A stretch of 64,000 nucleotides of DNA. It comes from Erpobdella octoculata. Taxonomy: Eukaryota > Annelida > Clitellata > Hirudinida > Erpobdellidae. Numbering within the stretch: position 1 is the stretch's first letter; the number at the start of each line of letters is the position of its first letter. The stretch is taken from positions 24,150,526-24,214,525 of the forward strand of contig OZ022246.1 in assembly GCA_963978895.1 (NCBI GenBank), written 5' to 3'. Both the position numbers and the translations under genes were made by a program. The notes under the pieces are model-generated. The model worked only from the letters and a program-made list of their open reading frames with translations. It was not told where the DNA came from and ran no database searches. Positions 10,205 through 21,118 of the stretch are shown here, piece after piece.

Positions 10205-12864
10205 ATGAATAAGCAAGTTTTAATTAAGGTTGAATTTCAACTTAAAGCTATTCATGTTAACGTTTTGCTTTTGATATTGTTCCTTCCAATGATACACGGA
10301 GAAGTTTACCGTTGGTGTGATCCCTACGAGACATTTTGTTTGTTTTCTTATGGAAGTGATGTTACTGTTTCTAATTTAAAGGAAGCTCAACAACTTTGTA
10401 CGGAAGCTAAAAATGGCAGCTGGCCTGTTGAAATTACAAATTTTCAAATAAAAAATCATTTAGCACAATTTATGTTGAATAACTCATTCCACAGCAATTT
10501 TTCGTTAATTCTAAACGCTGAATCAAGAAAAAATAAATGGTATTGGATTAAACATAATCAAGGTTAATAAAAATACATTTACTGGCATAATATAAGCCAA
10601 ATAATATTTGCTAATTATATTGACTTTCCGTAGAAATATCAGATATTGACTTGCCAGCACACGACAGCTTATGCTTCAGAAATGGTGCATATGAGACTTG
10701 TTATGAAGTACTAAACAACGCAGTTGTATGCACTATAGGTAATGTAGTTGTTGTTTTTGTTCTAAAACATTAAAATGTAAAATTGTACTGTAATATTACA
10801 GATAATGTATTTGTGTGTTAAAAGTTATGGTTATTGTAATATATTTTTATATTTTAATTCAGGATGCAAAGCAACATGGCTCGAATTTCAAAATAAAGGA
10901 ATTAATGGAGCAACTCAACATACAGAAATAAAAAGTTTATCGGAATGTAAAGAAAACTGTGAGACTGACGAGACATTAAAATGCACGGCTGTTGAGTATA
11001 CTAATTCATCTGATAACTTTGCTGGTTGCTGGGTTCACGATGACCCCAATATATCACACACTCCAGGATTTAGAGCCGATAACTTGTTCACCATCATTAT
11101 TAGAACAAATAAATCAGTTAATATTTGTATTGGAGATATATCTGATAGTTAGTATTTTTAAAACCTCAATTTAATTTTTTCAATTTCATTCTCCAATTTA
11201 AATACTTAAATTAAATAATGCTCAAACCAGTCAAATTTTTGACAACCACAACAAATTCTCCACTAATAACTTGTTTTGGAAACATATCAGATAGTAAGTT
11301 ATTTTTCAACTTAAAAGTTTTTAGTACAATTACAAGAAGAAAAACACATGTTAATCCTGCTAAATTTGACATTTTTTAAAAATTTTGTTTTAAAAGCAAC
11401 GGGTACTCTACAAACCTTTTGTTTAGTTAACATATTTAATTTTTGTTTTATTATAAAATAGCTGCTTCCGGCGGAAATATTGGCAACAATAGTAAGTTTT
11501 TAAATCTTCATTTTCAAGTTATCTACTCAAGAAACAGTGTTTATAAATTAAAGTTGACAAACGTTCATGATTAATTACCTTGACAAGAAATAAAACCTCC
11601 TCAATTATGAAAATTGTTTTGCAATAATGTTTCTATTGTTATTTTGTTTTTATACTAATAATTAGTTTTTTTAACAGTTTATAACTTTTTACACTGGGTC
11701 TTTGAAAACTTAAATAGTTGCTTATAGAAAATAACAAAATATTTTTTGTTACAGATCATAATTTCCCACCTTTTTATATCTAAAGTTTGGAATAGTTCCC
11801 ATTTTTTTAGGCGGATTTTGATATTAATAACTTAATTTTTAATAAAAATGTTGTTAATTGTTTTATTTAAATCAAACGATGTTACTCAACGTATCAATTA
11901 TAAAATTTTTAATAACAAAAAAGTTGAAGGAGCATCAGAAATAATAAGTTTAAAAGTGTCAATTCTTGTAAAAATAGACAATTCATTTTTTCATTGACTA
12001 CCTAAGACCGATACAACAAAATAATATTTCTCATTAAAATATACAGTAGATTCCGCTTCATTGGGACACACTGGGACCTAGGAAATTTGGCCCAATTAAG
12101 CGGCTGCCCCAATTAAGCGAATTTCACATACACTTAAACAATGCATATTATTCTTTTTTGAAATTTGACCCAAATTAGCGGCTGCCCTAATTAACCAGTG
12201 ACCCAATTAAGCGGAATCGACTGTATTTAATTTAAAAATTGAGAAATGACTACTCTGAAACGTGGTAAAAATGCAGTCACGTTGTGAGTCAAATTTGTAT
12301 TTATATATATTGCTTTTTTGTTTTTTACCAATAAAAATAATAAACAATTTTTAAAACTATCATTTATTTTTTTCAGTTTATTGTGGTGTGAAACAAGGTA
12401 AATGATTTTGAAAACGTCAACCATTTTCGGCATGAATTGACTTTTCTTAAACTGAATAATTGTTTTTTAAACTAAATGTTTTTGAAAATAACCATATTTA
12501 TTTTTTCTAAATGGTTTGGTTATGTTTTTCAGAATTGTTCATTGGTGTTACTGTATCCCTTATTGTCATTCTCATCATTTCTGTTACATGTTTATCAATC
12601 ATCGTTTGGAATTTGAAAAAGTTAGTCATTTTAAGTTCTATATAGTTTGAATTAATTTAGAGATTTTACTTATTAATAAAACATACTTTGTAAAGAGTCA
12701 ATGCTTTGCTGCAACTAAAAGTCGCAAATGAAACATCAAAAGAAAATCAACAACCTTCAAGAAGTGATGTTAGAAGTAATACCGGTGCAACTTATGATCA
12801 ACTCACAAACTATGAAAACAGCCTTGAAAGAGATGAACATGCATATAATACTTTGGTGACGTAA
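10205..12864 (+). CDS. R4, CTLD-PAN-TM receptor with Y-x-x-L pair tail
   Basis: Exons 10205-10562, 10634-10738, 10863-11147, 11231-11293, 11462-11491, 12377-12397, 12533-12620 and 12696-12864 join to 372 residues. CTLD and PAN exons resemble R5 (EVYRWCDPYETFCLFSYG; KSVNICIG). Three small stalk exons follow. The first (63 bp) is a hybrid: it begins like the R5 stalk and ends CFGNISD, which is a copy of the end of the PAN exon. TM and tail are unlike R5: the tail has ATYDQL, then AYNTL, with 13 residues between the two Y-x-x-L motifs, like R15. So the ectodomain belongs with R1/R5 and the 3' half with R15, pointing to exon exchange. A pogo-like MITE sits in the intron before the last stalk exon. 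Confidence 0.85.
12044..12223. mobile_element. pogo/Tc1-mariner-like MITE in an R4 intron
   Basis: A 180-bp element with terminal inverted repeats: left CAGTAGATTCCGCTTCATTG, right (reverse complement) CAGTCGATTCCGCTTAATTG, flanked by TA on both sides (12042-12043 and 12224-12225). TA target duplication and CAGT termini fit the pogo/Tigger branch of Tc1/mariner. Internal copies of CCAATTAAGCG make subterminal repeats. No transposase ORF, so non-autonomous. Confidence 0.85.
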
Positions 12865-14360
12865 TTATGCTTGAAAGTTAAATTAAAAATATACAAGTGA
12901 AAATTGCAACTAAAAATTAACATATCTGAAAACTTAAAATCACTAACTAAAATGCAAAAACTATTTGTTGACATTGAATAAACTGTATTGTCTAAATTCT
13001 ATTATTCAAGCTTTAATGTTTACACTTTTCAAATTGGATGTTGGTAAATTCAAGATGTTATATAAATTTTTAGTTTTAATATATTAAATTTGAACAACAA
13101 AAACTTTGACTTGTTTTAAAACAGAATAAAAATCATATTTGTTAAATAAATCAAATTTGTTAAACAAATCAAATTTGTTAAACAAATCAAATTTGTTAAA
13201 CAATTCAAATTTGTTAAACAAATCAAATTTGTTAAACAAATCAAATTTGTTAAACAATTCAAATTTGTTAAACAAATCAAATTTGTTAAACAAATCAAAT
13301 TTGTTAAACAATTCAAATTTGTTAAACAAATCAAATTTGTTAAACAATTCAAATTTGTTAAACAAATCAAATTTGTTAAAAAACGATCACCGCTACGAAA
13401 ATTGCTAACACATTTTTTCAAGGTCCTTAGCTTATCTCATTGAACATTCAGGTGTCCATAAATGGCTGTCTCTGGATGAATCGGGTCTACAAAGAGATTC
13501 AGTTACAGCTTTTGTTGTGAGAAGACGCTATAAACATTTTTAGTTCTACATTTACACTTTACATAACAAATACAAATTTTTAAGCAAAATATATTTTTTC
13601 TAAACAACAAACAAACACATTTAGAAATTATAACAAATATTATTGGTTTTTTAAAATATTATATTGTTCAAACTTAAATTATAAGGCTGTTCAATCACTA
13701 GTTGAGACATATGCGAGTGGTTTGGCACTTTAAGAATGAGCTTGGCAATTGACTTGAAGCACCACTCGTAAGTTATCGATGAGACATTGACGATCGAAAG
13801 CTAGGAAACCGTATGAAAAATTATGTCAACTACAGGTTTTCGACTAATAATACTCGAAATAATGAATTTCGTTCAACTACATTACTTAAACAAAGCAGAA
13901 ATAATGTCTTTAAAAATAACAGGATGAGATAAAGTGGATGGTTAAATTGCCACCAATGAGTAGCCAAGTGTTTGAAAGTCTAAAATTATGTCCAGTTAAA
14001 TTAATATTTATTTTTGTACTTTGATTTTTAACTATAAAAATTCAAATAAAAAATTATTACAATAAATAGAAATCGGGGTGTTTTTAAGTCTCAAATAATA
14101 ACTAAAACAATATCAATTCATTATGTACACATTTTTAATAGCTCATTTTGTTTGTTTCTATTATTAGTTATGGGAATATTCATACTTTACATTCAAAGCA
14201 TTGAGTGTTTGCTTATTGCGTAATTCACGTGTGGCTTACACTACAGAGCTGTTGAAAGAAATTTATTTTTTATTTTACTGTTTAATAAGCAGAAGAATAA
14301 TTCTGTTTTGATATTAATATTGATTTTAAGACATTAATCACTATATAAATAATTGTTTAA
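12865..14360. other. Spacer R4-R5 with an 18-bp minisatellite
   Basis: Apart from the minisatellite at 13134-13382, no gene is seen. ACACTACAGAGCTGTTG recurs at about 14240, roughly 120 bp before the R5 start. Confidence 0.65.
13134..13382. repeat. 18-bp minisatellite, AAATCAAATTTGTTAAAC
   Basis: About 13-14 tandem copies of an 18-bp unit. Two variants differ by two bases (AAACAAATC and AAACAATTC) and alternate with a mostly three-unit period, a small higher-order structure. The unit contains the near-palindrome AAATTTGTT/AAACAAAT, so it reads open in several frames on both strands; those ORFs are artefacts. Confidence 0.9.
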
Positions 14361-16074
14361 ATGTTTCGATTAATTCTAAAAGTTTTTTATTTTAACATTT
14401 TGTTTCTGACATTGTTCATTCAAATCAAAGATGGAAATGTTTACCGATGGTGTGATCCTTATGAGACATTTTGTCTGTTTTCTTACGGATCAAATGTAAC
14501 TGTTTCTAATTTAATGGAAGCTCAACAACTTTGTACGGAAGCTAAAAATGGCAGCTGGCCTGTTGAAATTACAAATGATCGAATAAAAAATCGTTTAACA
14601 CAATTTATGTTGAATAACTCGTTTCACAGCAATTCTTCGGTAATTCTCAATGCTGAATCAAGAAAAGGTAAATGGTATTGGATTAAACAAAATCAAGGTT
14701 ACTATAAAATACATTTACTGGCATAATATAAAACCAAATAATATTTGCTAATTATATTGATTTTTTTAGAAATAATAGATATTGGCTTGTCAGCAAACGA
14801 CAGCTTATGCTTCAGAAATGGTACAAACGAAGCTTGTTCTAAAGTACTAAACAATGCAGTTGTATGCACTATAGGTAATGTACTTGTTGCTTTTGTTTTA
14901 GAACATTAGAAAGTAAAGTTGTACTGTAATATTACAGATAATGTATTTGTGTGTTATAAATAATGGTTACTGTAATATATTTTTATATTTTAATTCAGGA
15001 TGTAAAGCAACATGGCTGGATTTTGAAAATAAAGGAATTGATGGAGCAGCTCATCATACAGAAATAAAAAGTTTATTGGAATGTAAAGAAAAATGTGAGA
15101 CTGACGACACATTAAAATGCACGGCTGTTGATTATACTAATACATCTAATAACTTTGCTGGTTGCTGGGTTCACGATGATCCCAATATATCACACACTCC
15201 AGGAGATAAAGCCGATACTTTCTCCAGCATTATAATTAGAACAAATAAATCAGTTAATATTTGTATTGGAAACATATCAGATAGTTAGTGTTTTTAAACC
15301 CTTATTTTAATTTTTTCAATTTTATTCAACAAATTAAACTTTTAAAATAAATGTTGTTCAAACCAGTAAACTTTGTGACGACCACTACAAATTCTCCACA
15401 TGTAACTTCAACAAATACAACAGGTATTTAGAATTTTATTTTAATTTTGTTCTTCAAACTCAAATTTCAATTTTGATGAATGTTTATCAGGACAAAATGT
15501 TAATGACAAAAACAATGTCAATAGTGAGTGTTTGGGATTATTGATCATAATTTTGTCTATTATTAAATAAAAAACTACTTTCAACTTTTTTTAATTTAAC
15601 AACATTTTTGTTTTAGGAAACCTTCTTATAAGTATTCTTGTTCCAGTTTTTGTTTTACTTGCCATCATAATTGCAATAATTGTTATCATTGTTTATTTCT
15701 GGAAAAAATCAAACCGCAATAGGTTGGTTAAATTTTTATTCGTTGAAAAAAATTTATTTTAAAATACTTATAAAAAAATCGTTATAAATTGAAAAACATT
15801 TCAAAAGATAATAATTTTTTACGATTACTCAAAAATGTTTATTATATATAATAAGAAGATACATTTATTTTTACTTTCTGAAAGAAAACCTTCAAGCACT
15901 TCCAACATAATAGTTGAAGAACAGCAGGCTCCTCCCAATTATGCCGCTGTTGACAAACCACTCAACTATATTGACATTGAATTTCAAAAGAAAGAAAATA
16001 ATGACTCTCCACAGATAACAAATGATGAAAACACAACTTCATCGCATGTTTATTACAATACAGAAACATCATGA
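14361..16074 (+). CDS. R5, CTLD-PAN-TM receptor with ITIM-type tail
   Basis: Exons 14361-14697, 14770-14874, 14999-15283, 15367-15423, 15491-15523, 15617-15722 and 15885-16074 give 370 residues. Signal peptide, then CTLD (VYRWCDPYETFCLFSYG, EAQQLCTEAKNGSWPVEI, WYWI; exon 2 LCFRNG ... ICTI), PAN-like domain (GCKATWLDF to KSVNICIG), two short Thr/Asn stalk exons, TM, and a tail with NYAAV, LNYIDI (ITIM pattern) and VYYNT. It is the full-length counterpart of the truncated R1, with matching exon sizes. An in-frame stretch upstream of the tail exon is intronic. The CTLD lacks the EPN/QPD and WND calcium-sugar motifs, so ligand binding is probably not classical. Confidence 0.9.
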
Positions 16075-17425
16075 TCAACATTCACCTAACTTTCTGACAC
16101 CAACACCTAAAAGTTCTTGAAAGCTTTATTTAGTTAATTTGAAATTAATTGTTTATCTGATTTCCGTTTTATTTTAGCAGCAAATTATTTATTTTTTTCA
16201 AGTGTGGTTATTATTTTTTTATTTAATGCAAATTATTTTAATTTTAATTTGTTTTAAAGACAATATGATGTAAGGGTGTCCTCACACAATATTATATTGT
16301 TAAGATATGTAAAGTTGATTTAGCTATGATTTTTATTAGTTTTCATGTTATGATTCACTCTAGTTGTACATAAAATATCTGTGAACTTATTTATTTGCAT
16401 CAGAAGTAAAAACCAGTCATAAACATTAATTATTAAACAGGATGAAAAAACATATATAATTATTTCATAATATATTTATTTGCGTTTTGTATTTTTGCTC
16501 ACATTTGATCTTCAAGCTGGTTCTTCAACCACTTGCTCTTTGTATTCAGCCAACTGCATGATTCAAACACTTATAAATTTAATTAAAAATTTATTTATTG
16601 ACATAAAAATATTGACTGCAACGTAGCATTTTAACTGAAAATGTCTGTCTATTATACGTTTTGTATGTTTCCTGTATTGGATTTTATAAGAAAAAATAAT
16701 TTATCAATCACGTATTTGAGCTAATTTTTTTCTACTCCCAGTTGAGACTGACACTAGTTGAAATGGAAGCTGAGTTGACCATAGCTGTAAAATTGAACTT
16801 CTTCAAAATAGCAATTACGCGATGCGGGATTTATTCAGAGTTCTTTAAATTAAACACATCCAGCGTAGAAATTAAAAAAATTATTACTGCACTACTGTTA
16901 TAGCTGACTTGACATGTTAATTAATCTAAAATATTTTTAAACCTTCGACTACAAGACATCGACTGTTTAAACGAAATATATTTTCGACAAGTAAAATAAA
17001 TTACATTGACAATAATCATTAACTTTTAAGAAATTTGAATTCTGAAATGGCACAATTATCACTTAGGACATATGTTAGCGGTTTGATGCTTTAAAAACAA
17101 GCTTCAAAAGTGACCAAAGAGTTACTTGTTAAATACTGATGTACAACTTGGAAATTTTATAAAACTATCTAATAAGTACTCAATGAAGTTTACAAAGGTT
17201 TACATTCACTGATTTGTAATTTTAATTGGTTTTTATTTATGGCCTTTTGATTATTCATTTTTTAAAATCAGAGTACCTAATGTTGAAGTATTGAGTAATT
17301 GATAAGAAGCTAACACTACAGAGCTGTTGTAACTAACGGTTCATGTTTAACAAATATAAGTGTTTTATAAATATTGATTTCTTTTTGAAATTACCAAATG
17401 TTTTTAAAACAAACAAATTTTAGTC
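16075..17425. other. Spacer R5-R6, copy of 989-2288
   Basis: No gene. Collinear with the R1-R2 spacer from the stop codon to the next start, including the promoter block ACACTACAGAGCTGTTG (about 17310). Confidence 0.8.
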
Positions 17426-18993
17426 ATGTTTAAATTTAATTCAAGGATTTCTCATGTAAGCGTTTTGTTTCTGACGTTGTTTATTCAAATGATACAAGGA
17501 GATGTTTATCGTTGGTGTGATCCTTACGAGACATTTTGTTTGTTTTCTTATGGACCTGATGTAACTGTTTCTAGTTTATTGGAAGCTCAACAACTTTGTA
17601 CGGAAGCTAAAATTAGCAGCTGGCCTGTTGAAATTACAAATGATCATATAAATAATCGTTTAACACAATTTATGTTCAACAACTCGTTTCCTAGTGATTC
17701 ATCCATAATTCTTAATGCTGAGTTAAGAAATAATCATTGGTACTGGATTCAAAACAATGAAGGTAAACAAACAATTTATTGATTGAGATATTGATTATTG
17801 TATAACAAATATTGAATAAATAATTACATTTATTTTCTTACAGTTATAACAGGCACTGGCTTGCCAGTAAACGGTAGTTTATGCTTTATGTATAACACAT
17901 ACAAAGCATGTTCTAAAGTACTTGAATGTACAGTTGTTTGTACTACAGGTATTGCATTTTTAATTTATTAAAGGTAATTATTATAATCAATAATTTTGTT
18001 TGTTTTCATTTTAGAATGTAAAGCAGCGTGGATAAATTTTGAACAGAAAGCAGTTAATGGAGCAAAACAATATAAAAATATAAGCAGTTTACCAGAATGT
18101 AAAGACAAATGTGAAGTTGACGATGCATTGAAATGCACGGCTATGGAATTCACTTATTCGTCTTCTGCAAATGCTGGCTGTTGGATTCACAATAATCCTA
18201 ATATACTAAACGCATCTATGAGAGACACTGCCAATAATTTGCTAGCCGTTATACTAAGGACAAATAAAACAGTTGATATTTGTGTTGGAACCATATCAAG
18301 TAACTCAACTTTTGTGAATTTGTTAATTGTTATCTTATAACTTAAATAAGTCAAACAACTATTATACAGTACCAATTCGGACTACTATCGCACTTTTTTC
18401 GAATACAGGAACAATTTATTAAACATTTTTTGATTGTTCATCTAATTGAAAACAAAATTTTCACGTTTTGTCTTATTATATTGTTGGTTGTAATTGAATT
18501 ACAAAATAATTTTCCACAATTATTAATTTAATTCCATTTTTTAGAAAACATTTTTGTCAGTATCCTTGTTCCAGCAATTGTGGTAATTGTGGTATTTGTA
18601 GCTGTTGTTATAATATTTATTGTCGTTGCTTACTTTTGGAAAAAATCAAAACACAAAAGGTTTGTTTTAATTTTTTATGTTAGAATTAATGTGATTTATA
18701 ACGCTCAAAATTAATATGACAAATTAGTGAATGTAAGAGATATATTTGAATAACTATAGCTTTTTTATTATTTATACATTCATAAATTTTGTATTTTCTA
18801 AAGAAAAACGTTAAGTACTTCTAACATAGTAGTTGAAGAACAATTAGCTTGTCCCAATTATGCAACTCATGATGAACACCTGATCTACATTGACATTGAA
18901 TTTAAAAAAAAAGGAAATATTGACACTCCGCCGATGAAAGATGAGGAAAACACAACTTCATCGCACATTTATGACAACATAGAAACTTCTTAA
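17426..18993 (+). CDS. R6, CTLD-PAN-TM receptor with ITIM-type tail
   Basis: Exons 17426-17762, 17844-17948, 18015-18299, 18545-18659 and 18804-18993 give 343 residues. It is the duplicate of R2, with the same signal-peptide region and the same CTLD and PAN exons. The stalk exon that R2 has at 3239-3295 is still visible here (from 18370, I-P-I-R-T-T), but it is shortened and has lost its GT donor (GAGGT became GAACA) and would run into a stop; because stalk exons are symmetric (phase 1 at both ends), skipping it keeps the frame. The tail has LIYIDI (ITIM pattern) and IYDNI. Expected role: surface receptor with inhibitory-type signalling and a shorter neck than R2. Confidence 0.87.
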
Positions 18994-21118
18994 ATCAACA
19001 TCCGCATAACCTTCTGAAACCAATACTTGAAAGTTTTTAAAAGTTTTATTTAGTTAATTTAAAATAAATTGTTAAATCAATTTTTGTTTGATTTGAGCAT
19101 CATGTTATTTAATTATTTTTAGTGTAGGTAATTATTTTTAGTATAGTTAATTATATGATTCAAACAATTAAAAATTTAAATGAAAATGTATTTAACAACA
19201 TTCAAATATTGACTGCAGCGTTGCATTTTTATTGAAAATGTTTGCAAAATCTAGTATACCGTCTGTAAATTTCTTGCACTGAGTTTTATAAAATAAAATA
19301 TGAATATACTTTTTGATAAAAATAATCTCATGTTTAAAAAAATTTTAATAAGCATACAGTTCCTTGAACTAAATACTAACAACTAGCTTGTAAACTTAAG
19401 AAAACATTCTGATCATTCTATAATTCAAACTCAGTAAGGTATGTAAATGTTCAAAACTGGTAATGATTGATCTCGACTGGTTTTCTATCAATGGCGTTTT
19501 GATTATTAATACTTTTAAGTCAATACTTTTAAATCCTGTAAAACCTTCAGGAAGCAATTTCATCTTTAATGTGTCTTGATCAATTCAGTTGTACTTGTTG
19601 TTTCGATAAATTTGTTTAATTTATAACCAAAATAGAAATCAGTTTAAAATTTTTTTGCTATTCTTTACAGCAGTTCAACAACGTAAATTGTGGACCACTA
19701 AGCGAATATCGGTGTTGTAACTTTTCTAAGTAAATAACAGCCAAACGTGTTTAGTTGAATGGTTGTTGTTCTATGTGTCTCCATTCAAGTTGCAAAAACT
19801 AGTTGTTATTACTAAAGATAATTACTTAGTTTTATTACAACTAACAAACTAGTACAACTTTTTGTTCAGATTCCGTGACCTCATCAAATTGATGTGATAA
19901 AATATTTTTATTATGTGTCAGTAAACGTTCTGTGGTTGGTGAATATCAATAGCAATTCATGAATAAATTTATATAATTTAACTTTGTTTGCACACTCGAT
20001 ATTAATACACAGCAGCTGTAAGTATGTTTCACCAGTGTATAACACTTTAGACATTAACACAAGGAAGCTATTGAAAATAAAACGTTTTTTAGTTTATTGG
20101 TACTTGATCGAGACCAAATTTCAATCGAAAAAAGTCAAGTACGTAACGCAGACAGTCAGTGTGATCAAGGAGATCTAAAATGACCGAACCTGAGATCGAA
20201 ACAGATTAGTGTACGTTGTTAACTTACTCGCAACGTTAAATCCAAAGCTGCAAGCTCACTCCATCTTAACGCCCAACTCTACCAGTTGACTCCTACTTTG
20301 AGCACTAAACTACTGGCGTTACCACCGAGATTCAGTTGCACGAGCAATTTAACAACGTACCCACAGCGTACACTTTAAGCTGCTTGTAAGCGAGCATAGA
20401 GAACTGCAGAAACGAAAGCATAAAAAAAGATGAACGACGTTGGAGAATCGCTAAAAAAAATATTCAGTCTGAGGTAACGTTCGAGCGACACGGAGAGGAC
20501 TTTATCCTTAAACGACAAGCCGCTGGCCGCTTTGACGGGTTGGATGGGTTGAACAAAAAAAAATTGCTTGGATAATTTAGCGTACTTTTTCTTAATTTAA
20601 TCAGCAATTTATAACAGCGAGGGAGTTTGCAAATAGAATTGCCAATGCACCTGATCGAGGTTTGATGATTCAAGAGACGTAGGAAAGCAATTCTACCTAT
20701 TAAAACAACGTACCATTTGACTGGCTGTGTCGGGCAAAAGAGGCTTTTTAAAATAATAATAATTTGCTATGACCTTTTGCATTTAGCTAAGTTCAAGTTG
20801 GTACCAGATCACTCTATAGTTTGGCTTTCAGAGCTTGTTTCATTAACAATTATACCTTGTTAGCCGTCGTTTTTGTAAACCATAGTTGTATTGTTGTACT
20901 GTACCGCTGTAAATAAAAAATGGTTTAGGCTGAAATTGTAAAGATTTGTAAATTTAGCTTTCAATTCTTTTGTTTGAAAAACAGAAGTTGTCCTATTTAA
21001 ACTAACTGTGTAGATGTTGCATGAGTTACATTTATATTACAGGTTATTTTAAATAAAACTTATGTATTTAAGTTACAATGATTTAAAAACTATTTAATGA
21101 ATTTAAGAAAATAGTGTG
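18994..21118. other. Spacer R6-R7, including a decayed GC-richer stretch
   Basis: No intact gene. About 19540-19615 matches the sequence before the orphan cassette (about 5138-5205), showing that the duplication once reached that far, but the cassette itself is absent here. About 20210-20760 is clearly richer in GC than its surroundings and may be a decayed mobile element; I could not assign it. Confidence 0.55.

Noticed and set aside
13134..13382. Possible CRISPR-like array
   Set aside because: The repeats are directly adjacent with no unique spacers, and the DNA is eukaryotic.
13084..13421. Open frames on both strands over the 18-bp repeat
   Set aside because: The unit length is a multiple of three with no stop in several frames, so long ORFs appear by chance; no splice sites, start context or similarity.
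20210..20760. Hidden non-family gene in the GC-richer stretch
   Set aside because: No long frame and several stops in every frame; more like a decayed element, which I could not identify.
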